DNA of 10,031 bases from Bacteroidetes bacterium GWA2_31_9b (GCA_001769005.1 MENE01000011.1:1-10031); one strand, 5' to 3'; positions 1 to 7,275 are shown, numbered from the stretch's first letter. Program-made: numbers and translations. The notes: generated from the sequence alone by a model not told the origin.

Positions 1-558
1 TTTTTTGAGAATGTAATGTTTCATGAAGTATCTCACGGTTTAGGTATTACAAATACAATTAACAATAAAGGAACAGTACGAGATGCATTAAAAGAAAAAT
101 ACAGTGGAATTGAAGAAGCTAAAGCCGATATTTTAGGATTATTTCTAGTAACTAAACTAGCCGAAATGGGCGAACTTGGAGAAAAAAATTTAATGGATAA
201 TTATGTTACATTCTTATCAGGAATATTCCGTTCTGTTCGTTTTGGTGCTGCAAGTTCTCATGGAAAATCAAACATGATACAATTTAACTATTTTCAAGAA
301 CAAGGTGCATTTACCCGTGATGAAATAACAGGAAAATACAAAGTTGATTTTGAAAAAATGACACTTGCTGTAAACTCTTTAGGAGAAAAAATTCTTGTTA
401 TTCAAGGTAATGGTGATTATGATGCTGCAAGCAAATTAGTTGAAGAAATGAGTGTGATTAAAGAGACCCTTGCATCAGATCTTAAAAAAATTAATGATGC
501 CGGAATTCCAAAAGATATTCGATTTAAACAGGGAAAATCTATTTTAGGAATTAACTAA
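1..558 (+). CDS. M49 (dipeptidyl peptidase III-like) zinc metallopeptidase, C-terminal part
   Basis: The reading frame is open from base 1, so this is the C-terminal 185 residues of a longer protein and the ATG at base 16 is internal. Counting from base 1, residues 8-12 read HEVSH, an HExxH zinc and catalytic motif. EEAKAD follows at 38-43, matching the second M49 metal-binding motif (EExxAE/D). A conserved-looking stretch RSVRFG...SSHGKSN runs from 77 to 91, with H87 a likely substrate-binding histidine. Eukaryotic DPP III has the longer HExxGH motif; the five-residue form is known from some bacterial and plant M49 members. The family cleaves dipeptides from the N terminus of short peptides. 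Some bacterial members are lipoproteins or secreted, but the N terminus lies outside the window, so location is unknown. A terminator follows directly. Family assignment is confident; substrate is not. Confidence 0.86.
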   Translation, partial: FFENVMFHEVSHGLGITNTINNKGTVRDALKEKYSGIEEAKADILGLFLVTKLAEMGELGEKNLMDNYVTFLSGIFRSVRFGAASSHGKSNMIQFNYFQEQGAFTRDEITGKYKVDFEKMTLAVNSLGEKILVIQGNGDYDAASKLVEEMSVIKETLASDLKKINDAGIPKDIRFKQGKSILGIN

Positions 559-574
559 ATTATTTTTATTAAAT

Positions 575-608
575 AAAAAAGGTTCAAATTTTTTTGAACC
601 TTTTTTTT
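575..608 (+). terminator. Rho-independent terminator after the M49 peptidase gene
   Basis: The inverted repeat GGTTCAAA (581-588) and TTTGAACC (593-600) has a 4-base loop. It is flanked by six A residues (575-580) and eight T residues (601-608), which lengthen the stem and give the U tract. It begins 16 bases after the peptidase stop codon, so it closes that transcription unit. The A/T symmetry means it could also work on the minus strand, but no minus-strand gene approaches it. Confidence 0.88.
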
Positions 609-637
609 ATTTAAATTCATACCGTTTTCTAATTTAC

Positions 638-645
638 TAATTTTG
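638..645 (+). promoter_or_regulatory. Bacteroidota -7-like promoter element before the Omp85-like gene
   Basis: TAATTTTG matches the Bacteroidota sigma-A -7 consensus TAnnTTTG exactly and sits 30 bases after the preceding terminator. No TTTG-type -33 element is visible at the expected distance upstream. Transcription would start about 5-8 bases downstream, near 650-653. The only conventional alternative start codon (TTG, 643-645) lies inside this element. Confidence 0.45.
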
Positions 646-2598
646 CGTATCAACAATTATAACAGAAACTTTTTTTTACTTTTTTTTATCATTCTTACCA
701 CAAAACAAATTACTTATGGTCAGAATAAAAATTATTATGCTTCCTCCGAAGGAAATGAAAAATATATAGAAAAAAAATATGATATCTCAAACTCAATAAA
801 ATCAAACCCAATAGATACTATTCTATTAAAAAAGCTTAAAGAAAAAGAGATAAAATCAAATAATTTTTATGATACAATAAGACACATAGCATCTCAAAAT
901 ATACTTACACGAAGAGCTATTGAATTCATTTTAACAAAAAATCCTTCAACTGGTATAAATATTTTACCAGAGACATTTGATTCAGAAAAATACTTTGAAA
1001 AATACAAAGGTAAAACAATACGAAATATTGAAATTACAAAATTAGATGTATTTAATCCCGATTTTAATACACAAAACGTTTCTGGAACATCATGGATGCA
1101 GGATGCAGGGAATTTAGTCCATATTAAAACAAAGGATAATTTATTAAAAAATTACCTTTTGTTTTCAGAAGGAGATACAATAGACCCATTAGAACTAGCT
1201 GATAATGAGCGACTACTTCGTGACATTGAGTTTATAAAAAATGCATACATTCAAATAATGGAAGTTGAAGGTAATAAAAATTTGGTTGATGTATTGGTTA
1301 TTACCCGGGATCTTTGGTCGTTTGGTTTTTCAGCAAATTTAACAAGTTCATCATCTGGTGCAATTGAAATTTACGAAAATAATTTATTAGGATTAGGTCA
1401 AAAAGTTGAAGGAAGTTTGTTTGTAAATACAGAATACATTCCAACTACAGGTTATGAATTTGCATATAAACTTGATAATATAAGTAACTCGTATATAAAA
1501 TCGAGAATAAAATATTTTAAAGCGTTCGACACTGAAAAATATGGTATTGAAATATGGAGAAGATTTTATTCATATAATACAAAATATGCCGGTAGTATTA
1601 ATATTTTTCACACATCAACACTAAAAGATATTCGAAAAGCAGACATAATACTATACAATACACGTCTAAATTATTCAACTCAGGATGTTTGGCTTGGGCG
1701 ATCTTTTGTACTTAAAAATTTAAATTCAGGATTTAAAACTCGAACAAGATTAGTTTTTAGTGCACGTTTTATCAATACCAATTTTTATAAAGGCCCTGAA
1801 GTAAGTGAACGTTATAATTATTTATATCACGACAATCAGATTTTGCTCGGGAGTATTGCATTTGCTCAACAAAAACATATAAAAACAAATTTAGTATATG
1901 GATTTGGAAGAATTGAAGACATTCCATTAGGTAAATTGATACAGATTAATTTTGGATATGAAAAAGATGAATTTTATAAAAGGCCATATTTAGGATTAAA
2001 CTTTTCTAATGGTTTATTTATTAATAAATTAGGATATTTAAGTTATCAGATAGAATGTGGAGGATTTTTATATGAAAATCGATTAGAACAAGGAGTAATA
2101 TCTTTTAACACACAATTAATTTCTAATATACATTATATAAACCGTTTAAAATTCAGAGAATTTTTACGACTAAATTATACTCGTGGAATAAACAGATTTA
2201 GTGATGAGAATATTTATTTCGATTCGAATAATGATATTTGGGGTTTAAAAAGTGATTATTTATTTGGTGATAAAAAAATTAGTGCACATGGTGAAACAGT
2301 GTTCTATTCCGATATATTTCTTTATAATTTCCGTTTTGTTTTTTTTGGATTTGGCGATATTGGATTCATTGGTCCAGAAAACAAATCTCTTTTTTCAAAC
2401 AAACTATATAGCGGAATAGGACTTGGGGTCAGGGTTAGAAATGAAAATCTCGTTTTTAAAACATTTCAAATTCGTTTTGCTTATTATCCTATTGTTCCCG
2501 AAAACAGCAATCATTTTTATATGCTCATTTCAGGTGAAACATACAATAGCCTATCAAATTATGAGCCCAGTGCTCCCTATACTTTAGATTATAAATAA
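643..2598 (+). CDS. Omp85/BamA-TamA-like outer-membrane protein with one POTRA-like domain
   Basis: If read from TTG at 643 the protein has 651 residues. Residues 1-27 look like a signal peptide: a short Asn/Arg-rich start, a hydrophobic core around 10-20, and a possible cut near YGQ (25-27). Residues about 28-120 are charged and hard to assign. Residues about 123-222 resemble one POTRA domain, with FSEGDTIDP and the helix LADNERLLRDIEFIKNA followed by a strand ending in VDVLVITRDLW. From about 228 to the end, alternating hydrophobic and aromatic strands fit an Omp85-type beta barrel, closing with IRFAYYP near 610-616. The usual arginine of the barrel motif (V/I)RG(F/Y) is replaced: residues 532-535 read IWGL. 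The family inserts or exports outer-membrane proteins or lipids; this member's cargo is unknown. There is no ATG or GTG near the start, and ATC at 649 is a possible true start. Confidence 0.72.
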   Translation: MRINNYNRNFFLLFFIILTTKQITYGQNKNYYASSEGNEKYIEKKYDISNSIKSNPIDTILLKKLKEKEIKSNNFYDTIRHIASQNILTRRAIEFILTKNPSTGINILPETFDSEKYFEKYKGKTIRNIEITKLDVFNPDFNTQNVSGTSWMQDAGNLVHIKTKDNLLKNYLLFSEGDTIDPLELADNERLLRDIEFIKNAYIQIMEVEGNKNLVDVLVITRDLWSFGFSANLTSSSSGAIEIYENNLLGLGQKVEGSLFVNTEYIPTTGYEFAYKLDNISNSYIKSRIKYFKAFDTEKYGIEIWRRFYSYNTKYAGSINIFHTSTLKDIRKADIILYNTRLNYSTQDVWLGRSFVLKNLNSGFKTRTRLVFSARFINTNFYKGPEVSERYNYLYHDNQILLGSIAFAQQKHIKTNLVYGFGRIEDIPLGKLIQINFGYEKDEFYKRPYLGLNFSNGLFINKLGYLSYQIECGGFLYENRLEQGVISFNTQLISNIHYINRLKFREFLRLNYTRGINRFSDENIYFDSNNDIWGLKSDYLFGDKKISAHGETVFYSDIFLYNFRFVFFGFGDIGFIGPENKSLFSNKLYSGIGLGVRVRNENLVFKTFQIRFAYYPIVPENSNHFYMLISGETYNSLSNYEPSAPYTLDYK

Positions 2599-2667
2599 AC
2601 GAACTGCTTACATTTTTTATTTAACACCATATTTATTACGAAATTTATATTCCTGAACATTACATTG

Positions 2668-2676
2668 TATTTTTTG
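2668..2676 (+). promoter_or_regulatory. Possible -7-like element before the peroxiredoxin gene
   Basis: TATTTTTTG resembles TAnnTTTG but has three bases rather than two between TA and TTTG. It lies 46 bases before the peroxiredoxin ATG. No clear -33 element was found. The 124-base spacer after the Omp85-like gene has no terminator hairpin, so readthrough from upstream is also possible. Confidence 0.25.
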
Positions 2677-2722
2677 TTTAATCGTTTAAAGAAAAATAAA
2701 TTATTAAATTAAAAATCAAATT

Positions 2723-3352
2723 ATGTCAGTATTAGTAGGAAAAAAAGCACCATCCTTTAAAGCGGATGCAGTAGTAAATGGAAATCAAATTGTAAATGAT
2801 TTTTCGTTGGATCAATATCTTGGAAAGAAATATGTTTTATTTTATTTTTATCCAGCTGATTTCACTTTTGTATGCCCAACCGAGATTCTTGCTTTTCAAG
2901 AAAAAATTGCCGATTTCGAAAAACGAAATGTTGCAGTTGTTGGATGTTCTGTTGATTCAGCTTTTTCACATTGGAAATGGTTACAGTCTGAATTAAAAGA
3001 AGGTGGAATTAAAAGTGTTAAATATCCACTAGTTGCCGATCTTTCTAAAACAATTTCAGAGAACTTTGATGTATTAGCCGGATATTATGATTACGATGAT
3101 AATGGTCAAAGTGTTTTTATTGGAACACCTCAAGCATATAGAGGTTTATTTTTAATTGATAAAGCTGGAACAGTTCGTCATCAATTAATTAATGATATGC
3201 CTTTAGGCCGGAGTGTTGATGAAGCTTTGAGAATAATTGACGCATTGCAATATTTCGAAGAAAATGGTGATGTTTGTCCTGCAAACTGGAAAAAAGGTGA
3301 TAAAGCACTCAAACCAACACAAGAAGGAATTTCAAGTTACCTAAGTAATTAA
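2723..3352 (+). CDS. Typical 2-Cys peroxiredoxin (AhpC/Prx1 family)
   Basis: This 209-residue cytoplasmic thiol peroxidase reduces hydrogen peroxide and organic hydroperoxides. The active-site motif PADFTFVCP spans 44-52, with P44, T48 and peroxidatic C51. R140 in AYRGLF is the likely catalytic arginine. The resolving cysteine is C185 in GDVCPANW, so the enzyme should form an intersubunit disulfide recycled by thioredoxin or AhpF. Compared with human Prx1 there is an insert of about a dozen residues around 121-134 (YYDYDDNGQS and following). From memory this is usual in Bacteroidota Prx1-type proteins. The C-terminal YF motif linked to over-oxidation sensitivity in eukaryotes is absent (the end is SSYLSN) and GGLG reads GGIK, which suggests a robust enzyme. 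It appears to be a single-gene unit with its own terminator. No OxyR-like site was recognised. Confidence 0.95.
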   Translation: MSVLVGKKAPSFKADAVVNGNQIVNDFSLDQYLGKKYVLFYFYPADFTFVCPTEILAFQEKIADFEKRNVAVVGCSVDSAFSHWKWLQSELKEGGIKSVKYPLVADLSKTISENFDVLAGYYDYDDNGQSVFIGTPQAYRGLFLIDKAGTVRHQLINDMPLGRSVDEALRIIDALQYFEENGDVCPANWKKGDKALKPTQEGISSYLSN

Positions 3353-3371
3353 TAAAAAAATACTTTTTATT

Positions 3372-3401
3372 AAAAGCATCTCTATTCGGGATGCTTTTTT
3401 T
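3372..3401 (+). terminator. Rho-independent terminator after the peroxiredoxin gene
   Basis: AAAAGCATC (3372-3380) pairs with GATGCTTTT (3390-3398), and further T residues run to 3401. It starts 19 bases after the stop codon. The T tract merges into the TATTTTTG element placed before pabB, so the end of one unit and the promoter of the next are fused. Confidence 0.85.
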
Positions 3402-3408
3402 ATTTTTG
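3401..3408 (+). promoter_or_regulatory. Bacteroidota -7-like element abutting the pabB start
   Basis: TATTTTTG is an exact TAnnTTTG match ending 4 bases before the pabB ATG. If it is used, the transcript would begin at or within a few bases of the start codon, giving a leaderless or nearly leaderless mRNA. The expected -33 position falls inside the terminator hairpin and shows no TTTG. T-rich DNA makes chance matches common, so this rests mainly on the motif and its location. Confidence 0.4.
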
Positions 3409-3412
3409 TTGT

Positions 3413-4720
3413 ATGAGAGCACATTTTAAAATTGATATTCAGGATATTCATTTATTTAAGCAAAAATTACTTAAGTGGGGCAATTCTTTCGAAACATTTA
3501 TTTTTTTGGATAGTAACGACTTTCCTAAAATCAACAATGAATTTAGCTATTACGAATATGATTTTTTAGCCGGTGTTAATGTTAATAAAGATTTTACTGC
3601 TTCAGATACACCTGAATTTAATAAACTAGCTGATTTTTCGAATCTAAATGATTGGATATTTGGGTATTTATCGTACGATTTAAAAAATGAAACAGAAGAT
3701 TTGAAATCTGAAAATTTGGATGAACTCCAATTTCCTGCAACTCATTTTTTCATTCCAGAAATTGTTTTTACATGTAAGAATCAGAAAGTTGAAATTCATT
3801 TTTTAAAAGATAAATATCAGCAAAATGATATAATAGATCTGGTACAATCAATTCATCAAACAAAACATATTGATACTAATTATAACCACATTCAAAAAAA
3901 TATAAATTCAAGGTTTACTCACGATGAATATGTTGCAACAGTTGAAAAACTAAAACATCATATACAAATTGGCGATATTTATGAAATAAATTTTTGTCAG
4001 GAATTTTATATTGAATCGAGAATAAATGCATTAGAAACCTTTTTGAAACTAACAGAAATCTCACCTACTCCATTTTCGTGTTTTTATAAACTTAATAACA
4101 AATACCTGATTTGTGCTAGTCCGGAAAGGTTTCTTAAAAAATTGGGAAATAAAGTTATTTCGCAACCCATAAAAGGAACAATCAGAAGAGGGAAAACCGA
4201 AGAAGAAGATATCAAACTAAAAGAAAAACTTTTAAATGATCCTAAAGAACGTGCTGAAAATGTAATGATTGTTGATTTGGTTAGAAACGATCTTTCGCGA
4301 ACTGCAAAAAAAGGATCAGTTAATGTTGAAGAATTATATGGAATTTACAGTTTTAAGCAAGTTCACCAAATGATTTCAACTGTTGTATCAGAAGTAGAAC
4401 CAACAACGAATATAATCGATATCATTAAAAATGCTTTTCCAATGGGTTCAATGACAGGAGCTCCAAAAATTAAAGCAATGCAACTTATTGAACAATACGA
4501 AAAAACAAAACGAGGATTATATTCTGGAGCTGTTGGCTATATTACTCCAGAGAAAGATTTTGATTTTAATGTAGTAATACGAAGTATTTTATACAATGAA
4601 CAAAAAAATTATGTATCTTTTACCGTTGGAGGAGCAATAACCAGTTTGTCGGAACCTGAGAAAGAATATGAAGAATGTATGATAAAAGCTAAAGCAATAA
4701 CACAACTTTTTACTATTTAA
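3413..4720 (+). CDS. pabB: Aminodeoxychorismate synthase component I (PabB)
   Basis: This 435-residue chorismate-binding enzyme converts chorismate, with ammonia supplied by the glutaminase PabA, to 4-amino-4-deoxychorismate for p-aminobenzoate and folate synthesis. QPIKGT at 251-256 carries K254, equivalent to the PabB catalytic lysine; anthranilate synthase TrpE has PIAGT there, so PabB is preferred. Other family motifs are SPERF (236-240), NPKERAEN-like DPKERAEN (276-283), VDLVRNDL (287-294), MGSMTGAPK (344-352), LYSGAVGY (369-376) and VGGAI (405-409). The N-terminal about 165 residues are weakly conserved, as is usual. No pabA or pabC is in the window. tilS starts 3 bases after the stop, so the two are probably cotranscribed. 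The ATG at 3413 is supported by the absence of another in-frame ATG until residue 284. Confidence 0.9.
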   Translation: MRAHFKIDIQDIHLFKQKLLKWGNSFETFIFLDSNDFPKINNEFSYYEYDFLAGVNVNKDFTASDTPEFNKLADFSNLNDWIFGYLSYDLKNETEDLKSENLDELQFPATHFFIPEIVFTCKNQKVEIHFLKDKYQQNDIIDLVQSIHQTKHIDTNYNHIQKNINSRFTHDEYVATVEKLKHHIQIGDIYEINFCQEFYIESRINALETFLKLTEISPTPFSCFYKLNNKYLICASPERFLKKLGNKVISQPIKGTIRRGKTEEEDIKLKEKLLNDPKERAENVMIVDLVRNDLSRTAKKGSVNVEELYGIYSFKQVHQMISTVVSEVEPTTNIIDIIKNAFPMGSMTGAPKIKAMQLIEQYEKTKRGLYSGAVGYITPEKDFDFNVVIRSILYNEQKNYVSFTVGGAITSLSEPEKEYEECMIKAKAITQLFTI

Positions 4721-4723
4721 ATT

Positions 4724-6046
4724 ATGCTTGATCGATTTCAAAATTATATTTTGAAAAACAACTTATGCCTGAAAACGGATAAAATTCTTCTTGGAGTTAG
4801 CGGAGGTATTGATTCTATTATAATGTTTCATCTATTCAGAATGTCGGGATATCATTTCGCAATTGCTCATTGCAATTTTCAATTACGTGACCGGGAATCT
4901 GATGAAGACGAAGAGTTTGTAAAAAATCTAGCCGAAAATTTCAACATTCCATTTTTTAATACCCGTTTTAATACAAAATCTATTGCAACAGAAGAAGGAA
5001 TATCAATTCAAATGGCTGCAAGGGATTTACGTTATGAATGGTTCGTAGAAATAAGAAAATCGAAAGGATTTGAATATATTGCTATTGCTCATAATTCCGA
5101 TGATCAGATTGAAACATTTTTTATTAATCTTGCTCGTGGTACAGGAATTAAAGGATTAACGGGAATTAAAAATAAATCTGGCAAAATAATCAGACCACTT
5201 CTGTTTGCCAGTCGTAAGGAAATTCAAGAGTTTGCAACACAAAATAACTTTTTATTCCGCGAAGACTCTTCGAATAGTTCAAAGAAATATGCACGAAACC
5301 TGATACGCCATGATATTATACCATCACTTGAAAAAATAAATCCCAATTTCAGACAGGTAATGATTGAAAATATTCAACATTTAAAGGAAACAGAACAGAT
5401 TTTCAACATGGATATTTTGGATAAATATAAAAGTGTAGTTTCAAAAATAAATGAAACAATCTTACTTAATATTAATGAGCTTAAAAAGCTTGATCCCATT
5501 GAATCTTATCTGCACGAGTTTTTAAATCCTTATGGATTTTCGCACTCTCAAATAATCGATATTGTATCAACTTTCGATAATTCGGCAGGTAAACAATTTA
5601 TTTCACCCACTCACAGATTAATTAAAGATCGTGAAAATTTTATATTAGAAGAAATTTTAGCACATACCGAAAAGGTTTTTTATATCAATGAAGATATAGC
5701 AATACTGGAGTATCCTATTCATCTTCGTGTGGAAAAAATTCAAATGGATGATCATTTTACCATTGAAAAGAACATTACTATTGGTCAGTTTGATTCAGAT
5801 AAAATTACATTTCCATTAACCATTCGAAAATGGCAAAAAGGTGATTATTTTATGCCACTCGGAATGAAAAACCTGAAAAAAGTAAGTGATTTTTTTATCG
5901 ATCAAAAACTTTCACTTTCTGAAAAAGAAAATACATGGATTCTCGAAAGTGGAAATAAAATTGTTTGGATTATCGGATTAAGACCTGATGAACGGTTTAA
6001 AATTACTCCACAAACAAAACATATTCTAAAAATATATCTGAGATAG
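4724..6046 (+). CDS. tilS: tRNA(Ile)-lysidine synthetase (TilS)
   Basis: This 440-residue cytoplasmic enzyme joins lysine to C34 of the CAU-anticodon tRNA-Ile using ATP, which makes it read AUA codons; it is usually essential. The N-terminal PP-loop ATPase domain (about 19-215) has SGGIDS at 26-31, AHCNFQLR at 48-55, AHNSDDQIET at 122-131, and IRPLL with the following basic helix at 156-165. It ends with RNLIRH at 191-196. A middle domain covers roughly 220-350. The C-terminal TilS_C domain starts near 366 with RKWQKGDYFMPLGM and ends with GLRPDERFKI. The length fits full-size TilS. It begins 3 bases after pabB in the same direction. No clear terminator follows, and the next gene is convergent. 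Confidence 0.94.
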   Translation: MLDRFQNYILKNNLCLKTDKILLGVSGGIDSIIMFHLFRMSGYHFAIAHCNFQLRDRESDEDEEFVKNLAENFNIPFFNTRFNTKSIATEEGISIQMAARDLRYEWFVEIRKSKGFEYIAIAHNSDDQIETFFINLARGTGIKGLTGIKNKSGKIIRPLLFASRKEIQEFATQNNFLFREDSSNSSKKYARNLIRHDIIPSLEKINPNFRQVMIENIQHLKETEQIFNMDILDKYKSVVSKINETILLNINELKKLDPIESYLHEFLNPYGFSHSQIIDIVSTFDNSAGKQFISPTHRLIKDRENFILEEILAHTEKVFYINEDIAILEYPIHLRVEKIQMDDHFTIEKNITIGQFDSDKITFPLTIRKWQKGDYFMPLGMKNLKKVSDFFIDQKLSLSEKENTWILESGNKIVWIIGLRPDERFKITPQTKHILKIYLR

Positions 6047-6229
6047 ACTTAAAAACTAAGATACAGAAGCCTCGCGTGGACAGCTTATTCTGATAGCATA
6101 AGAAAAAATCCTTCTAAAATTAATAAATTGATTGCATTTGTTTGCGTGGACATGCTATTAATTACAAGTTTAATCTAAATTGATTAAATACGTGATATTT
6201 CGAACTTACACAGGTTATAGGATAGGCCC
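6047..6229. other. Convergent spacer between tilS and the lipoprotein gene, with a short direct repeat
   Basis: These 183 bases separate convergent genes and have no credible ORF and no convincing terminator. They hold two copies of GCGTGGACA exactly 70 bases apart. Two weak inverted repeats are also visible: CTTAT/ATAAG (6084-6088 and 6098-6102) and TTTAATC/GATTAAA (6169-6175 and 6182-6188). Neither is followed by a T tract. Confidence 0.5.
6074..6152. repeat. Direct repeat GCGTGGACA, two copies 70 bases apart
   Basis: GCGTGGACA occurs at 6074-6082 and again at 6144-6152. The following bases are also similar (GCTTATT in the first copy, TGCTATTA in the second), so the repeat is about 16-17 bases long with differences. 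It is GC-richer than the surrounding DNA. It may be a remnant of a dispersed element; no function is claimed. Confidence 0.4.
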
Positions 6230-7003
6230 TTAATTTACTTCATAAACAAATTCATCAATAATTTCTTGTTCAAGAGCATCACTATATGATTCTCGCTTTA
6301 TTGGGAATCCATAATCGTTGTAGGTATAATTCCAATCAAGTGTATCAACAACATCACTATAACTTTTATGAATAATGGCTCTGGTTAAATTGTTTTTTGA
6401 AAGCGACCATGGAGTTATAATATTTGAACATAAAACATAAGGGTTATATTCATTATCATGTTTATACTTGCCGTTTCTCCAACTACCATCACTATATGTT
6501 GTCGTATATTCAACTATATTTTTATTTGACCATGTTATTACAGTTGATTCAATTTCACTACCAATTTTATCAAATAAAATTAGTTCTATACATTCATTAT
6601 TCGAATTTAGAATATATTCGTAATAGTTTGCAAGTTCAAAACTTCCTTCGATAATATTTTCACTGTAATGTTCTTCAATAATCTTATTATTTTCATAAAT
6701 TATTGTATCATATGCTGCTAATTCATTTTCATATTCTGGATTTGCTATCCCATAGTAGGTGCTTCTTTTTACTAATTTACCATTAGAGTTATATTCGTAT
6801 AAACGGTAAATAGTATCACCATATTTTTCTTTACTAACTTGACCGAATAAGTTATACTCAAGAATAGTTATTATTTCGTTGTTACTGATTATTTGAGTTA
6901 AAAAAATCTCATTATATTTTTTGTATCCGTCATCATCTTCTTCACAAGAAAAAAATAAAAAAATCGAAACAATAACGAATATTAGAAAAATCTTAGTTTT
7001 CAT
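6230..7003 (-). CDS. Predicted surface lipoprotein with YD/RHS-like short repeats
   Basis: I recognise the fold type but not a named family. From ATG at 7003 the protein has 257 residues. Residues 1-19 form a lipoprotein signal peptide (MKTK, then a hydrophobic run) with lipobox LFFSC and lipidated C20. The next residues, EEDDD, are an acidic stretch like the Bacteroidota lipoprotein export signal, so surface exposure is likely. The rest is a series of short beta-type units such as ILEYNLFGQVSKEKY (47-61), LYEYNSNGKLVKRS (68-81), TIIYENNKIIEEHY (100-113) and WNYTYNDYGFPIKRES (224-239). These resemble YD/RHS repeats and the DUF4595-like lipoproteins of this phylum. The frame extends upstream to a TTG at 7060, but the signal peptide fits the ATG much better. 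It is monocistronic, convergent with tilS, with no clear terminator. Ligand and role are unknown. Confidence 0.72.
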   Translation of the reverse strand: MKTKIFLIFVIVSIFLFFSCEEDDDGYKKYNEIFLTQIISNNEIITILEYNLFGQVSKEKYGDTIYRLYEYNSNGKLVKRSTYYGIANPEYENELAAYDTIIYENNKIIEEHYSENIIEGSFELANYYEYILNSNNECIELILFDKIGSEIESTVITWSNKNIVEYTTTYSDGSWRNGKYKHDNEYNPYVLCSNIITPWSLSKNNLTRAIIHKSYSDVVDTLDWNYTYNDYGFPIKRESYSDALEQEIIDEFVYEVN

Positions 7004-7080
7004 AGAAACATTTTTTAAAAAATTTAATAAAATAAAATTCAAGTTACAATATTTTTTCAATTTCAGAATTTTAATTCAGC

Positions 7081-7088
7081 CAAAAGTA
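7081..7088 (-). promoter_or_regulatory. -7-like element upstream of the lipoprotein gene
   Basis: Read on the minus strand this is TACTTTTG, an exact TAnnTTTG match. Predicted transcription would start near 7075, giving a leader of about 70 bases before the ATG at 7003. No TTTG -33 element is visible upstream. Confidence 0.35.
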
Positions 7089-7235
7089 TTTATAAATAAG
7101 TATATATTAATCTTTGAATTTAATAAATTACTTCTTTCTGATACAAAAATAATATTCAAGAATGTCTGCTGAAGGCAGGATTCAAGATTCAGTTCATCGA
7201 AAAAGTTATAGGGAGAAGAAATTCTTTATAATTAA

Positions 7236-7270
7236 CAGATTGCTTCAGTCGCCTGCTCCTTCGCAATAAC
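7236..7270 (-). repeat. Dispersed repeat-like element (ATTGCGA...GAAGCAATCTGT type)
   Basis: On the minus strand the segment starts GTTATTGCGAAGGAG and ends CTGAAGCAATCTGT. It closely resembles the short dispersed bacterial repeat with the pattern GTCATTGCGA...GAAGCAATCT, recalled from many unrelated genomes. The ends ATTGC/GCAAT (7239-7243 and 7263-7267) form a small inverted repeat. It lies between genes, right beside the amtB terminator. Only one copy is seen in this window. Confidence 0.55.
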
Positions 7271-7275
7271 TATAG

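Noticed and set aside
16..558. ATG at 16 as the start of the peptidase gene
   Set aside because: The frame is open back to base 1 and the ATG lies only two residues before the catalytic HExxH, so a functional enzyme cannot begin there. It is internal to a gene cut by the window edge.
3413..4720. Anthranilate synthase component I (TrpE) or isochorismate synthase
   Set aside because: The catalytic segment reads PIKGT, with the PabB lysine, rather than PIAGT as in TrpE, and there are no trp genes nearby. An isochorismate synthase role is not supported by the pabB-tilS context.
6169..6188. TTTAATC/GATTAAA inverted repeat as a convergent terminator
   Set aside because: The arms are almost purely A/T and neither direction is followed by a T tract.
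6424..6654. Plus-strand reading frame inside the lipoprotein gene
   Set aside because: It overlaps a supported minus-strand gene, has odd composition (many Tyr, His and Phe) and shows no domain or signal.
7004..7060. TTG at 7060 as the start of the lipoprotein gene
   Set aside because: It would place 19 extra residues, including a second hydrophobic run, before a well-formed lipoprotein signal peptide that begins with ATG at 7003.
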